From NCBI RefSeq assembly GCF_026262505.1, contig NC_067206.1, positions 25,621,896 to 25,685,895 on the forward strand: a DNA stretch of 64,000 nt. Reading direction: 5' to 3'. Source of the DNA: Trichomonas vaginalis G3. Taxonomy: Eukaryota > Parabasalia > Trichomonadida > Trichomonadidae. Shown one piece after another: positions 1 to 10,023 of the stretch; the first letter of the stretch is position 1, and every line of letters starts with the position of its first letter. The notes beneath the pieces are model-generated. The model was not told the origin of the DNA and searched no databases. It saw only the letters and a list, made by a program, of their open reading frames with translations. Position numbers and translations under genes: made by a program.

Positions 1-590
1 GTGTCGTAAATTTCATGTTCTTGGCCTTTGAATGATTTAACAATCATGTTGATTACATGTGAATAGACACCCTCAAGGATAGTTGGGAAATTTTTGATTA
101 ATATGGTAATCAACTGGAAGCCAGCAAATCGTGGTTCGGCTTCTTCACCTGTAATCCAACTTATTGCGTGATCCTTAAGTGGATTGAGAATTAAGCTGAA
201 AGAGTTCTTCAAAGGTTTCGAAATCCAAAGTAAAATATATGTAAAGTACTTCCAAAGGATTGTGTTCTTGTCTGGAGGAATGGCAATTATATCTCTTGAT
301 AGTTTATCGGCTAAATAGTTCTTATCAATGTTAGGAATTTCTGTTAAGGCGTTAACAAGAACTACATAAAGCAAACCATCTTTAATGTGAGTAATTGAGA
401 TTGAAGAAAATATTTCATCAATCTTGTATTGCGCATTCGAAAGATCGTGTGCTGAAATAATTTCTCTTCCGCAAAAATTACGAAAACCACGAATAGCGTT
501 CAGGTAAAGTTGTGATTCTGGTTGAACTAAATATTTTTCAACCATGTTCTTATATCTCTGGACACCATTCTGGTTCTTTTCCGATTCCAT
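1..590 (-). CDS. N-terminus of a large HEAT-repeat protein, possibly a TOR/PIKK-like kinase (partial)
   Basis: Open from an ATG at 588-590 to the left edge, about 196 codons with no stop; the gene continues outside the window. The visible protein is helical, with alternating hydrophobic runs. Its last 45 or so residues (PRFAGFQLITILIKNFPT and on) resemble the N-terminal HEAT repeats of TOR kinases, where a PRRYAAVLVLRELA-like helix pair recurs. That match is from memory and weak, and no kinase domain lies in the window. A TCACA initiator lies about 18 bases before the ATG, which supports this start. It could also be another HEAT/ARM protein such as TRRAP or an importin. A real host gene is fairly sure; the family is not. 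Confidence 0.5.
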   Translation of the reverse strand, partial: MESEKNQNGVQRYKNMVEKYLVQPESQLYLNAIRGFRNFCGREIISAHDLSNAQYKIDEIFSSISITHIKDGLLYVVLVNALTEIPNIDKNYLADKLSRDIIAIPPDKNTILWKYFTYILLWISKPLKNSFSLILNPLKDHAISWITGEEAEPRFAGFQLITILIKNFPTILEGVYSHVINMIVKSFKGQEHEIYD

Positions 591-1378
591 TTTCTTTTGA
601 TGAAATGTGAACTCAAAAAAATTTGATATGATTAATCTTCTCTATGACAGAAATACATAGATGAACAGTATTATAGTAACTCTTAATCATAATTATTGAA
701 TCTTTCAATTTGATGATATATGTGAAAAGACATAAAAATGATTAATTTTGATTGTTATCATTAATGAATGTATATTACTTATAAAAAATTTCAATAGTCA
801 TTCAAAATTATCAATAAAATGAAATGATGAAATACAATAGAATATGCACTTTCTAGTGAGAATTATTGATTATTCATTTGACACCTTTCTGGTTGAATTA
901 TCGTCAAATTTTTCCATTCTCAAAAAAATGATCGAATTGAACATATATCCAATAATGATTGATGACCTTGACTCAAAATTAAAATATTCAAATTGAAAGC
1001 AATTACAATGAAGATTCATTAATTTTTTGCTTTTTTCAAGATATGAGCAGAATCGATTTTGTTAAAGAATCACCCATCCTGAGTACTCTTCATTCTACAA
1101 AACGAGTAAACTATATCTTTTTTCAAAGAACTGTTCATATTGTATTGCTTGAACAGCTTCCAATTGGATATGCACTTTGAATATGCAAAGAATAGTATTT
1201 ATCCCTACATGAGCTGAGATATAATTTCAAAGTAATTTTGTTATTTCAAATAGATCTTACATAAATTTTAGCAAAAAATACGTTTAGTATTGAGTATTTT
1301 CAAATCAATAAACTCATATGTTAAAAAAGAGTATAATTAATAGGAATATCTTTATTATAGAAAAAAAAATTATTAAAT
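591..1378. other. Intergenic, AT-rich, no gene seen
   Basis: This lies between the divergent flank of the HEAT-like gene and the 3' end of the synthetase gene. Only short open frames and A/T runs are present. The first 30 bases hold the initiator of the HEAT-like gene. I see no RNA gene or repeat. Confidence 0.6.
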
Positions 1379-4300
1379 TTAAGCAATTAACTGCTTAACT
1401 TCCTGGATGTTCTTGTTGATAGCTTCGATCTGAACCTTGAGTGCTTCCATCTTAGATCTCTCGAGTTCCTGGACTTCTGGTTTAACCTTTGTAGCGTAGT
1501 TAGGATTAGAAATCTTTTCTTCGTATTTCTGGAACTGTTGTTGTAATGGTCCTAACTTCTTCTCCAATCTCTCGAGTTCCTTCTCGAAATCTACGACACC
1601 CTTCAAGTTGATTCTCAACTCAACTGTCTCTGTGACAACAGAAGAAGCGTAACCAGCAGCGATCTGTGTTCCTGGAGCAACAACGTCGACCTTTCCAAGT
1701 CCACCAATAGCTGAGATGAATGGAATTGTTGGCTTGATTTCATCCTGAGAAGTAACGATGATTGCCTCCAAGTTATTGTTGTTGATGTTGTACTGCTTCT
1801 TGATAGATCTAGCAGCAGAAGCTGTAGCAAAAGCAGTGTCAACAATGGAGACATCGTAGTTGAGCCACTCCTCGTTAACTAATGGATAAGGAGCCAACAT
1901 GATTGATTCGACGTTGAATCTTCTTGGTAAGTGCTGCCACAACTCTTCAGTGACGTATGGCATGAATGGATGGAGCATTCTCATTGTTGACTCAATGCAC
2001 TCGTACAATACAGCTGCGACAACTTCCTTGGCTGCTGCATCATCGCCGTTAACGATTGGCTTGATGCCTTCCAAGTAGACAGAGCAGAACTCGTCGTGGA
2101 AGAAGTGTGTCATTCCATTAACAGCGTCAGCCATCTTGAAGTCCTGGAGACCAGCTGTTGCTGCCTTGATTGCGAGAGACAACTTCTTGAGTGCCCACTT
2201 GTCCAATGGTGTTGTCTTTGATGCATCGAGGTCCTTGTGGGAATCTTCTGGGTTGAACTTGTCGAAGTTTGGCAATGCGAAACGAACAGCGTTCCACATT
2301 TTGTTGCAGAAGTTTCTGTATGAAACAATGACAGAGACATTGAGGTTGGCTGTTCTGTTTGCGCCTGCAAATGAGCAGAGAGCGAGACGCATGGCATCAG
2401 CGCCGCACTGTGGGATACCGTTAGGGAAGTCAGCCTTTCTGCCGTCGATTGCGATCTTCTTTTCTTTGTCATCGAATGTGGAATTCTCGATTTCAGCAAC
2501 TAAATCTTCCAATTCGATACCGTTGATGACGTGGCGTGGATCGATGACGTTTCCGAGAGACTTTGACATCTTTCTGCCCTGTGCATCTCTGACGAGTGGG
2601 TGAAGAAGAATTGTGTGGAATGGAACTTTGTTTGTCAATGTCAATGACATCATGACCATTCTTGATACCCAGAATGTTAAGATATCCCAGCCTGTTTCGA
2701 GAATTGAGTTCGGGAAGTATCTGTTGAGGCGTTCTTCGTTGCTTGGCCAGCCGACGCCGGAGAATGGAAGTAAAGCGGATGAGAACCATGTATCAAGAAC
2801 ATCTGGATCTTGTTCAACAGTGACTCTTGATGGTACTACGTTGTTTGCCTTTGCACCTTTAGCGATGGCTTCTTCTTGTGATGCTGCAGCAACCCACTCT
2901 CCATTTCCTTCTGCCCACTTTCCGTCGATTTGGACTCTGTAGGCTGGAATTCTGTGTCCCCACATCAACTGTCTGGAAATGCACCATGGACGGATGTTTT
3001 CGTGCCACTTCTTCCAGTCAACAACGAATTCGTCTGGAACAATCTTCAACTCGCCGTCATCGACTGCTTTGATGGCTCTGGCAGCCATGTCTGTTGTGTT
3101 GACAAACCACTGTGGTGTGATAACTTGTTCAACAATGTCGTGGCCGCGCTGAGTGATACCTAATCTCATTTCGTGGTCCTTCTCTTCCTTGTAGAGGCCG
3201 CGCTCCTTCATCCACTTGACCATCTCAACACGAGCATCGAAACGCATCATGCCGGAGAATTGGCCATAGCCTGGAGCAATGGCGCCGTCTGGTGTCAAGA
3301 TTGAGATTAATCCAATCTCTGGATGGCGCTTGTAAACTTCGTAATCGTTTGGATCGTGGCCTGGTGTGACTTTGACAACGCCTGTACCGAAGTTCATATC
3401 GACAAGGATCTCATCTTGGATGATTGGAATTGGAACTTCACGGATTGGATGCCAGACATACATTCCGTGGAGATGGTTGTAACGAGCGTCCTTTGGATTG
3501 ATTGCAACAGCTGTATCACCGAGCATTGTCTCGAGACGTGTTGTAGCGATTTCGACCTTTTCGCCGGTCTTCTTTCCATCCTTGTCGCAGATTTCGTAGT
3601 AGAAGTGTGTCATTACGCCGAATGGATATTGTGGGTATTTGTGGTTTGGAACATTTAATTTTGTACGCTTTGTAAGTGTAATGTATTCGACTTCTGCATC
3701 GGAAATGGCTGTCTTGAGAGCGCAATCCCAGTTAACGAGGCGCTCGCTTCTGTAGACTAAGCCTTCATCGAAGAGTTTGATGAAAGCAGCAATGACTGAT
3801 TCACTGCGCTTCTCATCGAGTGTGTAGTATGTGTCCTTCCATGCAAGGGATGAGCCCATGTCACGAAGCTGAGAGAGAATTGTGCCGGATTTGGATTCAA
3901 CCCACTTGTGAGCTTCTTCAAGGAAGTACTCGCGGCTGTATTCGCCACGGTGGAGCTTCTTCTCATCGTAGATCTTCTTTTCGACACGGAACTGTGTGGC
4001 AATACCAGCATGATCTGTGCCTGGAACCCAAAGGGATTCTTCGCCGCACATTCTATGATAGCGGGTGATAGCATCTTCAATGGATGCTGTGAGGGCATGA
4101 CCAAGGTGAAGCTCACCTGTGACGTTTGGTGGAGGAAGAATCATAACAAACTTCTTGTCAGCAGCCTTTGGCTCAAAGAAGTTCTGGTTTTCCCACCAGG
4201 AATACCAGGCATTTTCGACCTTCATTGGATTGTATTCTGAATCGAATTGTGTTGTATCTGACTTATGACCATCCTTCGATTTTGGAATAACTTCTTGCTT

Positions 4301-4390
4301 TGCTGCTGTCTTTTTCATCTTTTGTGGGGCCTTTGAAACAGCCTCCTTAATGACTTTCTCCTTACGTTGTGCTTTGGCAGTCACAGACAT
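1379..4390 (-). CDS. ValRS: Valyl-tRNA synthetase, cytosolic
   Basis: A 1003-residue class I aminoacyl-tRNA synthetase that charges tRNA-Val. The HIGH signature is seen as HLGH at residues 95-98, after PPPNVTG, and the KMSKS signature as GRKMSKSLGN at about residue 610. Between them lies the CP1 editing region, with TTRLETMLGDTAV and GHDPNDYEV. The tail from about residue 920 is a coiled coil (ELERLEKKLGPLQQQ), as in most ValRS. A lysine-rich extension of about 50 residues precedes the core, as in eukaryotic cytosolic enzymes. The length fits the family and no break is seen. The start is supported by a TCACT initiator 13 bases upstream. The stop codon runs into TAAA, the usual trichomonad polyadenylation signal. 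Confidence 0.97.
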   Translation of the reverse strand: MSVTAKAQRKEKVIKEAVSKAPQKMKKTAAKQEVIPKSKDGHKSDTTQFDSEYNPMKVENAWYSWWENQNFFEPKAADKKFVMILPPPNVTGELHLGHALTASIEDAITRYHRMCGEESLWVPGTDHAGIATQFRVEKKIYDEKKLHRGEYSREYFLEEAHKWVESKSGTILSQLRDMGSSLAWKDTYYTLDEKRSESVIAAFIKLFDEGLVYRSERLVNWDCALKTAISDAEVEYITLTKRTKLNVPNHKYPQYPFGVMTHFYYEICDKDGKKTGEKVEIATTRLETMLGDTAVAINPKDARYNHLHGMYVWHPIREVPIPIIQDEILVDMNFGTGVVKVTPGHDPNDYEVYKRHPEIGLISILTPDGAIAPGYGQFSGMMRFDARVEMVKWMKERGLYKEEKDHEMRLGITQRGHDIVEQVITPQWFVNTTDMAARAIKAVDDGELKIVPDEFVVDWKKWHENIRPWCISRQLMWGHRIPAYRVQIDGKWAEGNGEWVAAASQEEAIAKGAKANNVVPSRVTVEQDPDVLDTWFSSALLPFSGVGWPSNEERLNRYFPNSILETGWDILTFWVSRMVMMSLTLTNKVPFHTILLHPLVRDAQGRKMSKSLGNVIDPRHVINGIELEDLVAEIENSTFDDKEKKIAIDGRKADFPNGIPQCGADAMRLALCSFAGANRTANLNVSVIVSYRNFCNKMWNAVRFALPNFDKFNPEDSHKDLDASKTTPLDKWALKKLSLAIKAATAGLQDFKMADAVNGMTHFFHDEFCSVYLEGIKPIVNGDDAAAKEVVAAVLYECIESTMRMLHPFMPYVTEELWQHLPRRFNVESIMLAPYPLVNEEWLNYDVSIVDTAFATASAARSIKKQYNINNNNLEAIIVTSQDEIKPTIPFISAIGGLGKVDVVAPGTQIAAGYASSVVTETVELRINLKGVVDFEKELERLEKKLGPLQQQFQKYEEKISNPNYATKVKPEVQELERSKMEALKVQIEAINKNIQEVKQLIA

Positions 4391-4401
4391 CTAAAATCTA
4401 A

Positions 4402-4406
4402 AGTGA
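4402..4406 (-). promoter_or_regulatory. Initiator element of ValRS (TCACT)
   Basis: The minus strand reads TCACT, matching the trichomonad initiator TCA(C/T)(A/T). Transcription from its A would give a 13-base leader to the ATG at 4390. Leaders of this length are normal in T. vaginalis. Confidence 0.7.
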
Positions 4407-5480
4407 CTTTCAATCTTTCAAAAAAAAATCAATTGAAATTCAATCATTATTTCTTGTTTCTACTCCTAAGTATTTTTTCGTAATATTTTAAGGATGTCGT
4501 TTTGTCCCCCAGGGGGAATATTGCGTCCCCCACTTGTTTGATGGAGTCAGAGTATAATTGTAAAGTGTCAAAATAATAATTGATGAATAAAGTTCAAATA
4601 TTATAATAGATACAGCTTTTTGTTAATATTTAAAATATATTTATTTGGCTTTCATTGAGTTTTCGTGTGTTTTCTGCGATTTGAAAATTTAAATTTCCTA
4701 AATTTTTTGCAATAGATGCTTTTTAATGGACTATTTTTGATTTTAATTAATGGGAGTAGATTAATCAATAATAAAATCCGTATCGATATCCTATCATCAA
4801 GCGTCACTTTTTGTCCCCCAGTCCCCCACCCATGGGGTGGGGGGCCAAAAATCCATTCAATTTTGAATGTCCCCCAGTCCCCCATGGGTGGGGAAAAAAG
4901 TGACTCCCCATATAGGTATATGGATATTTTTATACAATCATATTTATGTTTTGATAAAAATATAATTCAACTCATTAAAATGGAGATGAGGCTAATATTT
5001 TCAAAAATCATTTCTCGATTTTAACTAAAAACCTTTGGCACCCAAATAAATGCATCGATTATTAGGAAGTTAGTTGTATTTAACTTATAATTATCCATAA
5101 TTTTTCATACTTTTAATTTTTTTTTTAATCCTTTGGAACAATGATATAAAATCACTCTATTTATGCATATTAGCAATCGTAAATAATATTTTGGTACCTA
5201 AGAATAAATACTTGTATTCTTTGTCTAACGATTATGACGATTTACAAAAATATTTGACACTTTACATGTCCCCTAGAGCTCCAAAATTATGGCAAACCCA
5301 AATTTTAGCTAAAAGTGACAGGGGAAAAAACGTTTAGTATTAAAAAAAAAGACCGATGAGAGCTTCGTTCGAAATATAGAGGGAACTGAGAATGCGCAAC
5401 CATTCTCAGGGAATATTGGATGCTATTCCCGTTCCCTCTGTATGGAAAATTGAGGTTTTCAAAGGGAGTTAAAATAATAT

Positions 5481-5713
5481 CAAATTTATACTAATTTACT
5501 TCAAAATACAAAAGTATTTGACAGCTAAAATTAGTTACTTTAGCAAGCCTATCAATACCCTTTTACGATTATTGCTACTTTTTCGAAATAAAAGTAAAAA
5601 CAAATTTATACTAATTTACTTCAAAATACAAAAGTATTTGACAGCTAAAATTAGTTACTTTAGCAAGCCTATCAATACCCTTTTACGATTATTGCTACTT
5701 TTTCGAAATAAAA
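5481..5713. repeat. 120-bp tandem duplication, two copies
   Basis: The 120 bases from 5481 are repeated almost exactly from 5601 and diverge near 5713. The frame open across both copies repeats the same 40 residues and looks like a by-product of the duplication, not a gene. Confidence 0.85.
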
Positions 5714-5814
5714 TAAATTTATTATCAAAAACCTTTTTTTTTCTTAGTAAAAATAAACGAAATTTTTTACCTTATGAACTTTTGATAGAAATATGCAAAT
5801 TTAAAATAATAAAG

Positions 5815-5943
5815 AAAGCCGCGAGCGAAGCGATCGGCTTAGTTCGAAGATTTTGATTCAAATCTTTGCTGATCTGTAATTCGCGGAAGCCGCGAGCGAA
5901 TCGAGCGGCTTAGGTCTAAGATTTTGATTCAAATCTTTGCTTA
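5815..5943. repeat. Two copies of a GC-rich palindromic motif
   Basis: Two 58-60 base units start at 5815 and 5886. Each opens with AAGCCGCGAGCGA and closes its stem with CGGCTT, followed by a second small stem, AGATTTTGATTCAAATCT. They stand out strongly from the AT-rich surroundings. The copies differ by several bases in the first stem, yet both remain palindromic. Confidence 0.7.
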
Positions 5944-6141
5944 TATTCCTTAAATTCTTTATGAAACTCGCAACAGTTCCATAAAAAATTTTAAATTCTA
6001 AACTGTCGAAATTACCGATCGGTAATCACACCCTTCACGGGTGTGTCACTTTTTACAGGCGTGTCACTTTTAGCTAAAATTACCCCTACTCCAAAATTAT
6101 TTGGTCGGGTCCCCAATTGTCCCCCAAGCGACATCCTTAAA

Positions 6142-6851
6142 TATTTCAGAAGGAAAACTCTAGCGTAAAAGTGACAACCTCTTATTTTGATTTATCTGTT
6201 CATTATATCTTTTTAAAAGAATGGCATATCAATACAGTAGCTAGAAACTATGACTTTGTCCCATGTTCGTAAGAATTTTGATCTATTATAAAATAATTTT
6301 TTGTATTTTCCAAATATTTGAGCTAAAATGAGCATAAAATTTAATAATGCATTAAATTAAAATCTGATTTATCTTCAAAATTTTTTCTGAAATTATGTTT
6401 TTCATTACAAATTCATAAAATTTAATTTCAGTTTTTAATTTTTAAATTTTTTTTGGAAATTTTTCATTCTGATTTATTTCAAATTCCTAATAGATTAGGT
6501 ATAACAAGCTAATTTGATGGTAAATATAGAATAAGACACTGTTATTCAATAATTATACTTTTATCACCGAAAATTAAGTTGAAATGCTTGTAATAAAGAG
6601 GAAATCTCATAGTCTGATTTATATATCATTCATTAAAAGTGGAAAAACTGTATTATATGTACTAATTACAGATATTTCTTTTTAAATATTAACGACATTA
6701 TCATATTTCATGAATCATTATATAGATAACCGAATACCAATAAAGAGGGTGAAAAAGAATTGCTTTAAATTTAAGCGAGTTGTAAAATATATCATAATAA
6801 TATGAAGTAATTTTATTGAGAGCAACAAATACTATTAATATAATTAATATC
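6142..6851. other. Intergenic, AT-rich, no gene seen
   Basis: This lies between the TTAA element and the small coiled-coil gene. I see only A/T-rich sequence without a convincing open frame, RNA gene or repeat. Confidence 0.6.
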
Positions 6852-7400
6852 TTAAATAACAGAAGCCTCACTGCTAAGCTGCTTTAAGTATGGTATTACT
6901 TTATCTTTATGAAGTGTAACTGCATCGCTTCTTTCTTGAGATAACTCTGGTGTAAGTGGGAATTTGCCACTGCTTACGAGGTCAGAAATAATATGAGTGA
7001 TTTCGTTTTCAAGTGTAATAACTTCTGTAATTTTTGCAGAAGAACGACCTTCTTCAGCAGCTTTTTCACATAAGCCGAAAAGCTTATCCTGAATTCCAAG
7101 AATTGTGCTAATAAGTACGTCACTGCAGTTCAATTCCTCTTTTGGCTGTTCATTCATTTCTTTGAGAAGTAATTTTTGCATTTCAAGAATTTGAGCATCT
7201 AATTCTTTGATTTCTTTATCCTTTGCTTCTGATTCAGTAGCCATAGCTTCAAAATCAGGGAGAGCATTTGTCAACTCTTCAAGAATTGCGCGTTGGCTAC
7301 TATAAACAGAGTTTAATGTTTCTTGTTTGAGACGAGACTTTTCAGCATCTTCTAATGCTTTCTTCGGAAGCAATTGCAAGGCTTCTGGAGTTAAACTCAT
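6852..7400 (-). CDS. Hypothetical coiled-coil protein, 182 aa
   Basis: Family not recognised. The protein is acidic and mostly helical. A heptad-rich stretch at about residues 55-85 (KDKEIKELDAQILEMQKLL) should form a coiled coil, followed by helical segments to the end. There is no signal peptide or membrane segment. The start is well supported: a TCATA initiator lies only 6 bases before the ATG, the typical very short trichomonad leader. It stands alone between ValRS and RPL11 on the same strand. Such proteins are often structural or adaptor subunits, but nothing here shows which. Confidence 0.8.
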   Translation of the reverse strand: MSLTPEALQLLPKKALEDAEKSRLKQETLNSVYSSQRAILEELTNALPDFEAMATESEAKDKEIKELDAQILEMQKLLLKEMNEQPKEELNCSDVLISTILGIQDKLFGLCEKAAEEGRSSAKITEVITLENEITHIISDLVSSGKFPLTPELSQERSDAVTLHKDKVIPYLKQLSSEASVI

Positions 7401-7744
7401 ATGTATGAATAAAAAGTGCCAATTCCGTACGTTTTGTAAAAAATTTAACTAGGGATTTTCATTTTCAAATACATAATAGACTAATCGAGTGGAATAATTT
7501 TTCTCATAAACAAAGTCCATTATTTTAAATAATCAGATATCAAATTTTTGATCATATGTTTTTTGGGCATTTTTGAGGAGGGAAAGAAAGAGAGTCGGAA
7601 TAAAGACCACATTTATCTATGCAAAATGAAACAAATTCATAAAATCAAAAAAATCATTAAAAAATTATTTTAATTATTCAAAGAGTTTGAGGATTTCGTT
7701 AGTATTTATTGTTTATTTGACATTTCCTAATCATATGCAAACAT
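7401..7744. other. Intergenic, initiator only
   Basis: The minus strand has the initiator TCATA at 7404-7408 for the coiled-coil gene. The rest is AT-rich spacer up to the 3' end of RPL11, with no other feature seen. Confidence 0.6.
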
Positions 7745-8257
7745 TTACTTAAGGAGTGTGCCATTGAACTTCTGGACGAACCATTCCTTAGCTTCCTCAC
7801 GCTTTACACGCTGGTTTGGACCAATGCGGGACTGGCAGTGCTTGCGGCGAGAGATACGGTTGCCTGGGCGTTCAAGAACAACGTAAAGATCCATGCCGTG
7901 AATGCCGATATCACGATCGTACTTGAGACCAAGATCGATGTGCTCCTTGATGCCGAAGCCGAAGTTGCCTTCGATTGAGAAGCAGCGGCCGGAGATTTCG
8001 TAATCGTGGACTTGGAGAGCACGGTTGAGGATTTCAAGGGCCTTTGGACCACGGATTGTTGCGTAAGCAGCAATCTTATCGTTACGACGAATGCCGAACT
8101 TTGGAATTGTACGATGAGAACGGGCAAGCATGGCTTGTTGCTTTGTGAGCTGTTCAATAACACGGGAGGCACGTGTAACCTGATCACCGACAGCACCTGG
8201 GTTGATGTTGATGCAAAGCTTTGCAACACGAATTTCGTTGAGCTTGTTAGCGCACAT
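7745..8257 (-). CDS. RPL11: Large-subunit ribosomal protein L11 (uL5)
   Basis: A 170-residue protein matching eukaryotic RPL11 along its whole length. It binds 5S rRNA and contacts the P-site tRNA in the large subunit. Recognisable parts are the N-terminal VAKLCININPGA region, the central GIRRNDKIAAYATIRG segment, FGIKEHIDLGLKYDRDIGI and the C-terminal NRISRRKHCQSRIG. The usual length is 170-178 residues, so it is complete. An initiator TCATA sits 4 bases before the ATG. Codon choice is strongly biased towards C/G-ending codons, as expected of a highly expressed gene. The stop overlaps TAAA. No oddity is seen. Confidence 0.97.
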   Translation of the reverse strand: MCANKLNEIRVAKLCININPGAVGDQVTRASRVIEQLTKQQAMLARSHRTIPKFGIRRNDKIAAYATIRGPKALEILNRALQVHDYEISGRCFSIEGNFGFGIKEHIDLGLKYDRDIGIHGMDLYVVLERPGNRISRRKHCQSRIGPNQRVKREEAKEWFVQKFNGTLLK

Positions 8258-8258
8258 T

Positions 8259-8263
8259 TATGA
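8259..8263 (-). promoter_or_regulatory. Initiator element of RPL11 (TCATA)
   Basis: The minus strand reads TCATA, with the predicted transcription start 4 bases before the ATG. This is one of the shortest leaders in the window and agrees with trichomonad core promoters. Confidence 0.7.
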
Positions 8264-8365
8264 TAAAGAAAGACCAAAACCGTCAAAACGTCACTTTTTG
8301 TTGTGCATCCTGAATTAAAATTATGAATTATAGTGAGATACTGCTTTGTTATCAAGTGTGTAAAT

Positions 8366-8448
8366 TAGGGATTTTAAAAAAAGTTCGCAAAATGGCGAAT
8401 TACGCCACTTCTAATTTTTTGGCGAATTCGCCATTTTTCAATTTCGAA
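8366..8448. repeat. Dispersed fold-back repeat, copy A
   Basis: These 83 bases recur in inverted orientation at 9504-9585 with only a few differences. The unit contains the palindrome GGCGAATTCGCC and a second, spaced GGCGAATT box. More GGCGAATT-type boxes follow to about 8530. It is probably a fragment of the same fold-back (MITE-like) family as copy B. Confidence 0.7.
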
Positions 8449-8548
8449 TAGGGATTTAAAAACGGTTTCGCCAAATGGCGAATTACTGAAAATTCGCTAA
8501 CTCGGCCTGATTTTTTCGAATTCGGCGAACTCAAAAAGTGACATAAAT

Positions 8549-9472
8549 TATGCATACTCTCGCTATAATCATTCATAATTTTTGCATATGTCAAATAGTT
8601 ACAGTATGCTAATAACTTTATTACGTATAGTCATGATGTTCATGATAACTATTTTGAATTTAAGTAAATAATTGACAGATTATTGGCGTCAATACTTATT
8701 TTTGGAAACTTATCATATAACTTCAAATATATTAATACAGTACAATGCAAATACTGTAATGACTTCTCGTGTTTTTTAGATAATCTCGGTCATATCTTTT
8801 ATTTATCTCATAATATTGAATAATTTCTTCTTCTTTTCAATTATCTTTTTATACAAGTAAATTATATTATTAGAAATGCTGAATAATTGAGAAAAACCTA
8901 AATATTTGCAAATATTATCTAATTTTAGATATATTCCTCCACAATATCATAAAGGAATAGATCCCAAATAATATTAATATTATTAAGTATGAGTGTACGG
9001 AAAAGGCAACAATTTATTTCATTCAAATTTTTCATATTAAAACCATACCATTTCTTAAAGCGCACATAAAAACTGTTTATGTTGTGAGTAATAATTTATA
9101 ACAAACTTAATCATAAAGTTCTTATTTTGAATTCAAATTTATTCTGTTTAGTTAGTATGAGAATAAATTGTTATGATTTAAACAAACTAACATCAATAGA
9201 AGCTAATTTTGCAATCAGCATAAATAATTTTTAATCATGAACAAATATGAACTTTATTGTCATAATATATATATTCATTCAATATATTTTGCAAATTGAT
9301 AAGAAAATTGGAAATATAATATTGTGCTTAACGTCTTCGCCATTTTGTAAAGTAAAATTAAGAGGAAAACGATAATCCCAAAATAAAAATAATAGCCCCT
9401 ATCTTAAAATCATGAAGATTACCACCCAATAAAAATGTTAGACCCTTTATTAATAAAAAACGAAAATTCCAC
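8549..9472. other. Intergenic, AT-rich, no gene seen
   Basis: More than 900 bases of A/T-rich sequence between the two fold-back repeats. No open frame of note, RNA gene or tandem repeat was recognised. Confidence 0.6.
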
Positions 9473-9623
9473 AAAATAAAAATATCAGACCCTTTTACAT
9501 GGTTTCGAAATTGAAAAATGGCGAATTCGCCAAAAAATTAGAAGTGGCGCAATTCGCCATTTTGCGAACTTTTTTTAAATCCCTATTTCGAAACCATGTA
9601 AAAGGGTCTGATATTTTTATTTT
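9473..9623. repeat. 151-bp fold-back (MITE-like) palindrome, copy B
   Basis: Arms 9473-9511 and 9585-9623 are perfect 39-base inverted repeats (key core CAGACCCTTTTACATGG). The centre is the 8366 repeat unit in opposite orientation, itself holding GGCGAATTCGCC. The structure is that of a small non-autonomous fold-back element. The perfect arms suggest recent formation or gene conversion. Confidence 0.8.
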
Positions 9624-10017
9624 TTTTTAAATACTCATATCAAAACGGCTAAAATCAATATAAGTGCGAATCCAAAAATACTATAAATATCTTCTTTGAG
9701 GTTTGCAGAATCAATTGTCATTAATCCTTAAGGATTACCTATTTAACGATTCTTCAATTTGAATATCTATTAGGGAATTGGAAGAAGAAGATTTGAAAGA
9801 ACCTTCTTCCATATTCTAAAAAAAAGAATTTATATCTACCGTGCAGAATTTTTGGTTCAAAATGTTTATGTTGAAACCGAACACAGATCGGTGCTAGATC
9901 CGTTGGAATCATTTCTTGATTTCTGCTGATAAGAGAAAACATTTGCCTTTCGCATTAGAAAAAAGAAAATGGAAACATATTACATCCTGAACTTAATAAA
10001 CGTTTGTTTATGGATCT
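9624..10017. other. Intergenic left flank of Polinton 1
   Basis: AT-rich DNA ending at the 6-bp target duplication CATAAA (10018-10023). A 62-codon open frame on the minus strand at 9754-9942 shows no family features and is not called as a gene. Confidence 0.5.
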
Positions 10018-10023
10018 CATAAA

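Larger units (their letters stand above)
4488..6141. mobile_element. Candidate non-autonomous DNA transposon with TTAA target duplication
   Basis: The segment 4492-6137 starts GGATGTCG and ends CGACATCC, and is flanked on both sides by TTAA (4488-4491 and 6138-6141). Just inside both ends are runs of C (GTCCCCC), so the ends look like imperfect terminal inverted repeats. Inside are G/C-run blocks at about 4800-4900, a 120-bp tandem duplication, a pair of palindromic GC-rich motifs, a perfect palindrome ATTACCGATCGGTAAT and a CACACCC/GGGTGTG stem near 6010-6050. The only open frames are short or made by the duplication, so no transposase is carried. TTAA duplications are typical of the piggyBac superfamily, but the end sequence is not the canonical one, so the family is open. 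Confidence 0.5.

Noticed and set aside
1615-4240. Many open frames on both strands inside the ValRS gene
   Set aside because: They are shadows of a strongly coding region; their composition is Ser/Leu-rich and they lack starts with initiators.
5518-5856. 112-codon frame in the TTAA element
   Set aside because: It exists only because the 120-bp duplication is a multiple of 3; the two halves are the same sequence.
9754-9942. 62-codon frame left of Polinton 1
   Set aside because: No initiator, Phe/Arg-rich low complexity, no family features.
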